Assembly: GCA_016296235.1 (NCBI GenBank)
Contig: JAEDJR010000036.1
Location: 1-13,153 of the forward strand
Reading direction: 5' to 3'
Source of the DNA: Oscillospiraceae bacterium
GTDB lineage: Bacteria > Bacillota > Clostridia > Oscillospirales > Oscillospiraceae
DNA: 13,153 bases
Below, piece after piece: positions 7,317 through 13,153 of this stretch. Made by a program: the position numbers and the translations under genes. A model generated the notes under the pieces. The model was not told where the DNA came from. It ran no database searches and saw nothing but the letters and a program-made list of their open reading frames with translations. How positions within the stretch are numbered: the stretch's first letter is position 1; each line of letters opens with the position of its first letter.

Positions 7317-8501
7317 ATGAACAACACCATTCAGTTCCCAAAAGGAAATATCCTGCCCGATCCGGAACCGCAGGTTCAGGCTCCCAAGGAGAAGATTATT
7401 CTCGATGAGCGGGGCCTGATGGATATGCCCTTTCTGCTGCTGACGGTGCTGCTGGTAGTCATCGGCGTCATCATGATGTTCTCTGCCAGCTATGCGTCGG
7501 CCTATGTCAAGGAGAAAAGCTCCACCTACTATTTTGCCCGTCAGGGCGGCTTCGCCGTTTTCGGCATCGCGGTCATGCTCTTTGTCAGCCGGCTGAACTA
7601 TCAGATGTGGCGCGCCCTGGCTTTCCCGATTCTGGCAGTTACAATTGTCCTGATGATGATGGTGCCGATTTTCGGCACAGAGGAGGGCGGCGCAAAGCGC
7701 TGGATCTACCTGGGCTTTACCAGCTTCCAGCCTTCGGAGGTGGCGAAGCTGGCGGTCATCATGAGCTATGCCGCCATGATTTCTACGGCCAAGGAGAAAA
7801 TGAAAACCTTCCGGGGCCTGATCCCGTTCCTTGGGATCTGGGGCATTCTGGTGCTGACGCTGGTGCTGCAGAAACACCTGTCCGGCATTGTGATTATCAC
7901 GGCGGTGGTGGCGGCCATGCTGTTTATGGGCGGCGCGCAGCTGCGGTGGTTTGCTCTGGGCTTCGGCGTGGTGGCGGTGTTCGGCTTTGTCTATCTGAAT
8001 TTCATGGACTACGCCTCCGCCCGTGTCACGGCCTGGCGGAATCCCTGGTCGGATCCCCAGGGCGACGGCTTCCAGATCGTCCAGTCCCTCTACGCCATCG
8101 GCTCCGGCGGCCTCATGGGCCTGGGTCTGGGCCGAAGCCGGCAGAAGTATCTGTATCTGCCCGAGGAGCACAACGACTATATTTTCCCCATTGTGTGTGA
8201 AGAGCTGGGCTTTGTCGGCGCCGTGGTCATCATTCTGCTGTTTATGCTGCTGATTCTCCGCGGCTTCTGGATTGCCATGCACGCCCGGGACCGCTTCGGC
8301 GCGCTGCTGGCCGGCGGCATTTCCACCCTGCTGGCCCTGCAGGTGTTCTTCAACATCGGCGTGGTCACCAATTTCCTGCCGGCCACGGGCATCTCGCTGC
8401 CCTTCTTCTCCTACGGCGGCACGGCGCTGCTGCTGCAGCTGTTTGAAATGGGCCTGGTTCTCAGCGTGTCCCGGCAAAGCGACAACCAACTGCTGCTTTG
8501 A
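7317..8501 (+). CDS. ftsW: SEDS-family lipid II polymerase (FtsW/SpoVE)
   Basis: This 394-residue multi-pass membrane protein polymerises lipid II into glycan strands and works with the class B PBP encoded upstream. An acidic and polar cytoplasmic tail (1-36) precedes about ten membrane helices. SEDS signatures include MMFSASYASAYV (53-64), GGAKRWIYLGFTSFQPSEVAK (within 124-144), GLGLGRSRQKYLYLPEEHND (268-287), IFPIVCEELGF (289-299) and NFLPATGISLPFFSYGGT (352-369). Asp287 in HNDYIF is at the position of the proposed catalytic aspartate of FtsW/RodA. ATG 7317 with AAGGAG at 7305-7310 is preferred over TTG 7284, which directly follows the mraY stop and would put the ribosome binding site inside the gene. 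Position next to murG matches spoVE in Bacillus; division versus sporulation function cannot be told apart from sequence. Confidence 0.96.
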   Translation: MNNTIQFPKGNILPDPEPQVQAPKEKIILDERGLMDMPFLLLTVLLVVIGVIMMFSASYASAYVKEKSSTYYFARQGGFAVFGIAVMLFVSRLNYQMWRALAFPILAVTIVLMMMVPIFGTEEGGAKRWIYLGFTSFQPSEVAKLAVIMSYAAMISTAKEKMKTFRGLIPFLGIWGILVLTLVLQKHLSGIVIITAVVAAMLFMGGAQLRWFALGFGVVAVFGFVYLNFMDYASARVTAWRNPWSDPQGDGFQIVQSLYAIGSGGLMGLGLGRSRQKYLYLPEEHNDYIFPIVCEELGFVGAVVIILLFMLLILRGFWIAMHARDRFGALLAGGISTLLALQVFFNIGVVTNFLPATGISLPFFSYGGTALLLQLFEMGLVLSVSRQSDNQLLL

Positions 8502-8505
8502 AGGT

Positions 8506-8522
8506 AAGGGGGGATTATCCTG
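8506..8522 (+). promoter_or_regulatory. murG ribosome binding site and CTG start
   Basis: AAGGGGGG at 8506-8513 is the only purine-rich site between the ftsW stop and murG. It places CTG 8520 at a six-base spacing, and CTG is directly followed by the conserved second codon region (RIIFTCGG). This site decides the start, because GTG 8577 lacks a comparable site and would delete the nucleotide-sugar-enzyme glycine loop. Confidence 0.65.
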
Positions 8523-9644
8523 CGAATCATATTTACCTGCGGCGGAACCGGCGGCCACATCAGTCCGGCCATCGCCGTGGCTCGGCTGTGCCGGGAGCGC
8601 ATGCCGGGGTGTGAAATCCTCTTCATGGGCGCGGAGGACGGCATGGAGAATAAGCTGGTTCCCCGGGAGGGCTTTCCCCTGGAGACCCTGAAGATCTCCA
8701 ACTACCAGAGAAAGCTGACGCCGGCCGGAATCTGGCACAACGTGACCACTCTGTTCCATATGGCCGGTTCCATGAAAAAGGCCGGCCGGATCATCCGGGA
8801 ATTTCAGCCGGATGTGATTGTGGGCACCGGCGGATATGCCAGCTTTCCGGCCCTGAAAATGGGGGCCCGCCTGGGAATCCCCACGGCCGTCCATGAATCC
8901 AACGCCGTTCCCGGCCTGACCACCCGCATGGTGGCCGGCAGCGTGGACCGGATCATGGTGAATTTCGAGGACAGCCGCAGCTGCTACGAGCATCCGGAAC
9001 GGGTCATCGTCACCGGTATGCCCGTGCGGAGCGAGTTCCTCTATACGGACAAGGCGGCCGCCCGCAAAGCCCTGGGCCTGGAGGACGGCCGGCCGCTGAT
9101 CGTCTCTGCCTGGGGCAGCCTGGGCGCCCGGGAGATGAATAAAAAGATCGCCCGCTTTTTCCTCCCGGAGGCCCGGGAGGGCCTGTTCCACCATATTCAC
9201 GCCACCGGCTCCTATGGCTGGCGGTGGATGCCGGACTACGTCCGGGAGCAGGGCCTGGAGCTGGAGCAATATCCCCAGCTGGACATGCGGGAGTACATCT
9301 ACAATATGCCGCAGGTCATGGCGGCGGCAGACCTGGTGATCTGCCGTGCCGGCGCCGCCACCATCAGCGAGGTCTGCGCCTCCGGCACGCCCTGCATCAT
9401 GGTGCCGTCCCCCAACGTCACGGACAACCACCAGGAGAAAAATGCCCGGGTTCTGGAGCGCCACGGTGCTGCCGTGGTCATCCGGGAGGCGGACTGCGAC
9501 GGCGACAGCCTCTATGAAGCGGCCAAAAGCCTGCTGTCTGATCCGGAACGGCTGCGCGCCATGCGAACCGCTGCCCGGAATATGGCGGTGGTGGACGCCG
9601 CGGAGCAGATCTTCGCCGTGATCCGGGAACTGGCAGGTAAGTAA
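8520..9644 (+). CDS. murG: UDP-GlcNAc:lipid I N-acetylglucosaminyltransferase MurG, probable CTG start
   Basis: MurG adds GlcNAc to lipid I to give lipid II on the inner membrane face. The family N-terminus (RIIFTCGGTGGHISPAIAVA) is encoded from 8523, but the frame has TAA at 8505-8507 and no ATG, GTG or TTG before GTG 8577, which lies past the GGTGGH loop. CTG at 8520, six bases after a G-rich ribosome binding site (AAGGGGGG, 8506-8513), gives a normal 374-residue enzyme; ATT 8514 and ATC 8517 are less well spaced. Motifs with this numbering are GGTGGH 8-13, VHESNAVPG 124-132, GSLGA 199-203, RAGAATISE 276-284 and DNHQEKNA 302-309. The residue before GSLGA is Trp198, where glycine is common, so this is a somewhat divergent MurG. 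It lies 18 bases after ftsW. Confidence 0.93.
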   Translation: MRIIFTCGGTGGHISPAIAVARLCRERMPGCEILFMGAEDGMENKLVPREGFPLETLKISNYQRKLTPAGIWHNVTTLFHMAGSMKKAGRIIREFQPDVIVGTGGYASFPALKMGARLGIPTAVHESNAVPGLTTRMVAGSVDRIMVNFEDSRSCYEHPERVIVTGMPVRSEFLYTDKAAARKALGLEDGRPLIVSAWGSLGAREMNKKIARFFLPEAREGLFHHIHATGSYGWRWMPDYVREQGLELEQYPQLDMREYIYNMPQVMAAADLVICRAGAATISEVCASGTPCIMVPSPNVTDNHQEKNARVLERHGAAVVIREADCDGDSLYEAAKSLLSDPERLRAMRTAARNMAVVDAAEQIFAVIRELAGK

Positions 9645-9658
9645 AAAGCGATTTCGCA

Positions 9659-9702
9659 CCCCTCCCAGTCATACCGCATAGGATGAAAAAAATGCGGAGG
9701 GG
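9659..9702 (+). promoter_or_regulatory. Competing inverted repeats covering the murA ribosome binding site
   Basis: The 63-base murG-murA spacer contains CCCCTCC (9659-9665), an exact complement of GGAGGGG (9696-9702), which is the murA ribosome binding site. A second hairpin, CCGCAT (9674-9679) with ATGCGG (9692-9697), overlaps the same bases and has a 12-base A-rich loop. The two pairings are mutually exclusive at 9696-9697, and both would hide all or part of the ribosome binding site. Translational control of murA is possible but unproven; short G/C-rich complementarity to an anti-Shine-Dalgarno-like run can arise by chance. Confidence 0.4.
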
Positions 9703-9707
9703 ATCGG

Positions 9708-10982
9708 GTGGAAGCATTGGTCATTGGCGGAGGGAATCCGCTCTGTGGAACGGTGGAAATCAACGGTGCAAAAAACGCGGCGCTGCCGCTGCTGGCGGCA
9801 ACGGTACTCCACGGCGGGACTTACATCCTGCATAACTGCCCGGATATCACCGACGTGGCCCTGGCGGCGGAGATCATCGAAGTCCTGGGGGGCCGGGTTC
9901 ACCGGACCGGAAAGACCCTGACCGTGGACACCCAATCTGTAACGGCCTGGCGGGTACCGGCGGAGCTGATGGCCCGGATGCGGGCGTCGGTGCTGTTCCT
10001 GGGGCCGCTGCTTGGCCGGTTTGGCCGTGCGGTGCTGACCATGCCCGGAGGATGCCCCCTGGGAAAACGGCCCATAGACCTGCATCTGGACGCTGTGGCG
10101 CAGATGGGCGCAGCGGTGACGCTGCAGGAGGGAGAAATCCGCTGCGAGGCCTCCAAGCTCCACGGCTGCACCATAGATCTGCTGTTCCCCAGCGTCGGAG
10201 CCACGGAAAACGCACTCCTGGCGGCTGCGGCCTGCCGGGGAACCGTGATAATCCGCAATGCGGCCCGGGAGCCGGAAATTGCCTGTCTGGCGGAATTCCT
10301 CCGGGCCATGGGCGCAGAGATTTCCGGCGTGGGCACGGAGACACTGACAGTGGCAGGAGGCCGCCCCCTGGGGGACGCCGCCTGTACCGTCCTGCCCGAC
10401 CGCATTGAGACGGCCACCTATCTGTGCGCTGCAGCGGGCTGCGGCGGAGACATCACTCTGCTACATACCGACGGCGGGCTGCTGCTGCCGGTGCTGGAGA
10501 CGCTGTCCGACGCCGGCTGCCGGGTGGAGCAGACGGGGGATTGCCTGAAGCTCCGGTCGGACGGCCCGCTGCGGGCGGCAGGCACCATCCAGACGGCCCC
10601 CTATCCCGGATTTCCCACGGACGCCCAGGCGCTGGTCATGGCGGCGCTGCTGCGGGCTGACGGCTGCACCCGGTTCTCCGAAACCATCTTCGAACGGCGC
10701 TTCAGCCATGTGGCCCAGCTTCGCCGGTTCGGCGCAGAGATCGAAACCGCCGGCCCCACGGCTCTGGTTCGGGGCGTGCGGCAGCTGCACGCGGCCGAGG
10801 CCGGGGGCAGTGATCTGCGGGCTTCGGCTGCCATTGTGATTGCCGCGCTCCAGGCGCCGGGCGAAAGCAGGGTTTATGGAATAAATCACCTGCATCGCGG
10901 GTATGATAACCTGGAGGGCGGACTCCGGAAATTGGGTGCGGAGATTGGGCAAGAAAACGACTGGAAATTTCCTGCGTCATGA
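9708..10982 (+). CDS. murA: UDP-N-acetylglucosamine 1-carboxyvinyltransferase MurA
   Basis: MurA moves the enolpyruvyl group of phosphoenolpyruvate onto UDP-GlcNAc, the committed step of peptidoglycan synthesis, in the cytoplasm. The 424-residue protein keeps the key residues: Lys22 and Asn23 in NGAKNAALP, the catalytic loop cysteine Cys116 in PGGCPLGKRPIDLH (the residue alkylated by fosfomycin), Asp305 in GFPTDAQ, and Arg397 in HLHRGYDNLE. Start is GTG 9708, with GGAGGGG at 9696-9702; MEALVIGGGNPLCG fits the family N-terminus and no in-frame ATG is near. It is oriented with the cluster but separated from murG by 63 bases. In Bacillus this slot after murG holds murB. Clostridia and Bacilli often have two MurA paralogues; which one this is cannot be decided here. 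The ORF extends a few residues (GQENDWKFPAS) past the usual C-terminus. Confidence 0.96.
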   Translation: MEALVIGGGNPLCGTVEINGAKNAALPLLAATVLHGGTYILHNCPDITDVALAAEIIEVLGGRVHRTGKTLTVDTQSVTAWRVPAELMARMRASVLFLGPLLGRFGRAVLTMPGGCPLGKRPIDLHLDAVAQMGAAVTLQEGEIRCEASKLHGCTIDLLFPSVGATENALLAAAACRGTVIIRNAAREPEIACLAEFLRAMGAEISGVGTETLTVAGGRPLGDAACTVLPDRIETATYLCAAAGCGGDITLLHTDGGLLLPVLETLSDAGCRVEQTGDCLKLRSDGPLRAAGTIQTAPYPGFPTDAQALVMAALLRADGCTRFSETIFERRFSHVAQLRRFGAEIETAGPTALVRGVRQLHAAEAGGSDLRASAAIVIAALQAPGESRVYGINHLHRGYDNLEGGLRKLGAEIGQENDWKFPAS

Positions 10983-10990
10983 TGTATAAT
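10962..10990 (+). promoter_or_regulatory. Predicted sigma-A promoter of ftsQ
   Basis: A perfect -10 hexamer TATAAT lies at 10985-10990, just after the murA stop (10980-10982). With a 17-base spacer the -35 box is TGGAAA (10962-10967), a 4 of 6 match to TTGACA inside the murA coding end. Transcription would begin near 10997, about 29 bases before ftsQ. The -35 box is weak, so this is a moderate-confidence promoter. Confidence 0.55.
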
Positions 10991-11025
10991 ATTCTGCAAG
11001 CAAATCCCCAGTGGAGGAGAAAACC

Positions 11026-11829
11026 ATGGCATACCAGAGAAAATCCGCCAGGAGAACGTCCGGGAGACGGACGTCCCAGCGGCATGATAATCGAACCGGT
11101 TTTGCCGGCAGACTGCTGATTATGCTGGCTGTGGTGGCGGCTATTGTCCTTGGCGTGGCGCTTTTCTTCCGGGTCCGGACGGTGGAGGTTCAGGGAAACC
11201 GGATCTATTCCGCGGATCAGGTCATAGAAATCTCCGGCGTGGAGGTGGGCGACAATCTGCTCATGGTCAACCGCGCGGCGGTCAACGGCAACATCACGGC
11301 GCGGATGCCTTATGTGCTCCATACCAGCGTGGGTCTGATCCTGCCGGACACGGTTGTCATCAAAATTGAAGAGAGCGAGGTTGCCGGCGTGGTCATGGCC
11401 GACGTGGGCAGCACCTGGTATATCAATACCGCCGGCCGCATTCTCGGCAGTACCATGGATGGATTTGACGGACAGGTGATCGAGCTCAACGGCTTTACCG
11501 TGACGGCGCCGGAGGCCGGCCAGCAGGCAAAGGCCTCGGAGGGCATGGAGGACTCCCTGCATGCCGCCCTGTCCGTTCTGAGCCAGATGGAAGGCTCCGG
11601 CCTTCTGGATCTGGTGACCTCCGTGAACACGGAGAAGAGCTATGACATCCGGATGCTCTGCGGCGAACAGTATGAGGTGCTGCTGGGCGGCGCCAATGAA
11701 CTGGACTATAAGATCTGGTATCTGAAAGAAGTCCTGAATTTGCTGGAGCCCTATCAGCGGGGCACCATCGACGTGACCCTGGACCAGGAGCGGAAGGCCA
11801 GCTTTGAACCCTGGACAGACAGGGAGTAA
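11026..11829 (+). CDS. ftsQ: Cell division protein FtsQ/DivIB (POTRA domain)
   Basis: This 267-residue bitopic membrane protein has a strongly basic cytoplasmic tail (residues 1-28, rich in Arg, Lys and Ser), one membrane helix (about 29-49) and a POTRA domain (about 50-117) starting FRVRTVEVQGNRIYSADQVIE. The FtsQ/DivIB beta domain follows, with WYINTAGRIL at 131-140. Such proteins act outside the membrane with FtsL and FtsB/DivIC to control septal peptidoglycan synthesis. The start is ATG 11026, with GGAGGAGA at 11013-11020; an in-frame GTG at 11011 would start before the ribosome binding site itself and is rejected. The family diverges quickly, so FtsQ and DivIB are not distinguished. Position between the mur genes and ftsZ fits both. 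The gene has its own predicted promoter at the end of murA. Confidence 0.92.
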   Translation: MAYQRKSARRTSGRRTSQRHDNRTGFAGRLLIMLAVVAAIVLGVALFFRVRTVEVQGNRIYSADQVIEISGVEVGDNLLMVNRAAVNGNITARMPYVLHTSVGLILPDTVVIKIEESEVAGVVMADVGSTWYINTAGRILGSTMDGFDGQVIELNGFTVTAPEAGQQAKASEGMEDSLHAALSVLSQMEGSGLLDLVTSVNTEKSYDIRMLCGEQYEVLLGGANELDYKIWYLKEVLNLLEPYQRGTIDVTLDQERKASFEPWTDRE

Positions 11830-11847
11830 TTTGTACTTTTTTGGCAA

Positions 11848-11881
11848 AAACCGGCGATTTTCTATTGACCTGAGCCGGTTT
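11848..11881 (+). promoter_or_regulatory. Inverted repeat bracketing the ftsZ -35 box
   Basis: AAACCGGC at 11848-11855 and GCCGGTTT at 11874-11881 are perfect 8-bp inverted repeats, with 18 bases between them that contain TTGACC. The centre-to-centre distance is 26 bp, which is not a simple number of helical turns. The arms could bind a dimeric regulator blocking RNA polymerase, or pair in ftsQ mRNA; the long loop and lack of a T-run make a terminator unlikely. Function is inference. Confidence 0.4.
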
Positions 11882-11893
11882 CCGCGATATGAT
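11865..11893 (+). promoter_or_regulatory. Predicted sigma-A promoter of ftsZ
   Basis: TTGACC (11865-11870, 5 of 6) and TATGAT (11888-11893, 5 of 6) are separated by exactly 17 bases in an AT-rich gap. Transcription would start near 11900, leaving a leader of about 57 bases before the ftsZ ATG. A dedicated promoter before ftsZ is common, because FtsZ is needed in much larger amounts than the upstream proteins. Confidence 0.75.
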
Positions 11894-11956
11894 AGGAAAG
11901 TAACATTATGTGAACCAGAATAGCGCGTGCGCAGTCTATACATAGGAGGAAATCCC

Positions 11957-13021
11957 ATGCCTGATTTTGAAGAAAAAGTAGTTTCCATAAAAGTGATCGG
12001 CGTCGGCGGCGCCGGCAATAACGTTGTCAACCGCATGATCGACGCCGGCGTCGGCGGCGTTGAGTTTGTGGTGGTCAACACCGACAAGCAGGACCTGAAC
12101 AAGTCCAATTGCCGGAACAAGATCCAGATCGGTGAGAAGCTCACCGGCGGTATGGGCGCAGGCTCCAAGCCGGAGATCGGCCAGAAGTCTGCGGAGGAAT
12201 CCAAGGCTGCCATCGCCAAGGTTCTGGAAGGCACCGATATGGTCTTTATCACCGCCGGTATGGGCGGCGGTACCGGCACCGGTGCGGCTCCCATCATCGC
12301 GGATCTGGCCCACGAGGCCGGAATCCTGACCGTGGGCGTGGTGACCAAGCCCTTCAAGTTTGAGGGCGCCAACCGCATGAAGCAGGCGGAGATGGGCATT
12401 GCCAATCTGTCCGACAAGGTGGACAGCCTGATTATCATCCCCAACGACCGTCTGAAATACGTCACCGATCAGAAGATCACCTTCGCCAACGCCTTCGGCA
12501 TTGCCGATGATGTGCTGAAGCAGGCCGTCCAGTCCATTTCCGAGCTGGTGGGCTACTCCGAGCATGTGAACATCAACCTGGACTTCGCGGACGTGTCCGC
12601 CATCATGAAGGACGCCGGCCGTGCGCATATGGGCGTCGGCACCGCCACCGGCCGGGACAAGGCCGAACAGGCTGCCATGGCCGCTGTGGCCAGCCCCCTG
12701 CTGGAGACCTCCATCAACGGCGCCATGGGCGTGCTGATCAATATCACCGGCTCCTCCGACCTGGGTCTGGACGACGTGGAAACCGCCGCCAGCATCGTGC
12801 AGGAGGCCGCCAATCCCGAGGCCAACATCATCTTCGGCTCCGCCTTTGACGACAGCCTGCAGGATGAGATGCGCGTGACCGTCATTGCCACCGGCTTCGA
12901 TGAGAAGAAGACCACTTCCACCGGCCGCCAGGGCGCATTCTCCTCCAACGTGGAGAAGAGCCGCCCCGTGGAGGACGACAGCGATATCGACGCCATCTTC
13001 CGCATCTTCAATAAGAACTGA
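11957..13021 (+). CDS. ftsZ: Cell division GTPase FtsZ
   Basis: FtsZ is the tubulin-like GTPase that assembles the cytoplasmic Z-ring. The protein has 354 residues from ATG 11957, with AGGAGG at 11944-11949; an upstream in-frame start at 11927 lies before the ribosome binding site and is not used. It shows GVGGAGNN (15-22), VNTDKQDL (40-47), the tubulin signature GGGTGTG (103-109) and the T7 loop NLDFADV (207-213) with catalytic Asp209 and Asp212. The stretch before the T7 loop reads ELVGYSEHVNI, where many FtsZ proteins have a proline-glycine turn (PGLIN). The disordered linker is short (about 317-340), and the last residues, DSDIDAIFRIFNKN, form the C-terminal peptide that binds membrane anchors such as FtsA or SepF. 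The gene has its own promoter and is followed by a terminator. Confidence 0.98.
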   Translation: MPDFEEKVVSIKVIGVGGAGNNVVNRMIDAGVGGVEFVVVNTDKQDLNKSNCRNKIQIGEKLTGGMGAGSKPEIGQKSAEESKAAIAKVLEGTDMVFITAGMGGGTGTGAAPIIADLAHEAGILTVGVVTKPFKFEGANRMKQAEMGIANLSDKVDSLIIIPNDRLKYVTDQKITFANAFGIADDVLKQAVQSISELVGYSEHVNINLDFADVSAIMKDAGRAHMGVGTATGRDKAEQAAMAAVASPLLETSINGAMGVLINITGSSDLGLDDVETAASIVQEAANPEANIIFGSAFDDSLQDEMRVTVIATGFDEKKTTSTGRQGAFSSNVEKSRPVEDDSDIDAIFRIFNKN

Positions 13022-13031
13022 GACGCATCAA

Positions 13032-13063
13032 AAACCCCCGGGACGCCAGTCCCGGGGGTTTCT
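13032..13063 (+). terminator. Strong intrinsic terminator after ftsZ
   Basis: A perfect 13-bp stem, AAACCCCCGGGAC (13032-13044) with GTCCCGGGGGTTT (13049-13061), closes a GCCA tetraloop. It starts 10 bases after the ftsZ stop. The 3' arm ends in TTT followed by CTC, so the U-run is short but partly supplied by the stem. The matching A-run on the 5' side means it could also stop transcription from the opposite direction. It marks the end of the cluster. Confidence 0.92.
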
Positions 13064-13102
13064 CAAATTGCAGGGAGGTATTTTGGCGCACAGCAGTCCA
13101 TG

Positions 13103-13153
13103 GCTCCCCTACAATAGGGGAGCTGGCCCGAAGGGCCTGAGGGGTGTCAAGCT
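13103..13153 (+). repeat. Palindromic repeat element (REP/MITE-like), cut by the window end
   Basis: Two hairpins lie side by side: GCTCCCCTA (13103-13111) with TAGGGGAGC (13115-13123) around loop CAA, then GGCCC (13125-13129) with GGGCC (13133-13137) around loop GAA. They are followed by GAGGGG (13139-13144), which can pair instead with CTCCCC (13104-13109), enclosing both hairpins. This layout of CTCCCC, AGGGGAGCTG, a small hairpin and CTGAGGGG matches an interspersed repeat I recall from gut Oscillospiraceae-type genomes; I could not search to confirm it. It is noncoding and lies about 40 bases after the terminator. Confidence 0.65.

Noticed and set aside
6165..9659. A 1164-codon minus-strand open frame across mraY, ftsW and murG
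   Set aside because: It is an antisense shadow of three well-supported genes, with low-complexity His/Gln-rich translation and no family motif.
11848..11881. A terminator for ftsQ formed by the inverted repeat
   Set aside because: The loop would be 18 bases and no T-run follows the stem, so an operator or chance repeat is a better reading.
13083..13153. A TTG-started reading frame after AGGGAGG (13072-13078), open to the window end
   Set aside because: Its short translation is simply the palindromic repeat read in one frame; the ribosome-site-like sequence alone is not enough to call a gene.
1..13153. A new defence, mobile or biosynthetic system within the window
   Set aside because: All ten coding regions belong to known dcw families and no unexplained gene-sized stretch remains on either strand.

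Overview
The window is a nearly complete dcw (division and cell wall) cluster. All ten genes lie on the + strand, run left to right, and account for almost every base. In order they are: the 3' end of rsmH, an ftsL-like gene, a SpoVD/FtsI-type class B penicillin-binding protein, murE, murF, mraY, ftsW/spoVE, murG, murA, ftsQ/divIB and ftsZ. A strong intrinsic terminator follows ftsZ, and the window ends inside a palindromic repeat element. No gap longer than about 135 bases lacks a gene. I see no tRNA, rRNA, CRISPR array, transposase or phage gene.

The host is most likely a GC-rich, Gram-positive-type member of Clostridia, perhaps Oscillospiraceae or a relative. The PBP carries two C-terminal PASTA domains. 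Genes have purine-rich GGAGG-type ribosome binding sites, and AT-rich sigma-A-like promoters stand out against GC-rich coding DNA. The final repeat resembles a family I recall from Oscillospiraceae/Faecalibacterium-type genomes. The family-level guess is inference. MurE carries a DNPR motif, which points to meso-diaminopimelate peptidoglycan.

The genes form one pathway. MurA commits UDP-GlcNAc to muramic acid synthesis. MurE and MurF add the third residue and the D-Ala-D-Ala dipeptide. MraY and MurG make lipid I and lipid II. FtsW polymerises the glycan and the PBP cross-links it. FtsL and FtsQ regulate that synthase pair, and FtsZ sets the division site. MurD, expected between MraY and FtsW in the classical order, is absent, as are MurB and MurC. 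MurA occupies the slot after murG.

Transcription looks subdivided. The rsmH to murF block must be driven from outside the window. Near-consensus promoters lie before mraY (the -35 box overlaps the murF stop codon, and a perfect 12-bp palindrome sits at the predicted start site), before ftsQ (overlapping the murA end) and before ftsZ (an inverted repeat brackets the -35 box). Other points of note are a murG frame with no ATG/GTG/TTG start at its conserved N-terminus (CTG is best placed), a large hairpin between ftsL and the PBP gene, and possible RNA folding over the murA ribosome binding site. I found no previously undescribed multi-gene system; the unusual signals are in gene order, start codons and cis-regulatory structure.
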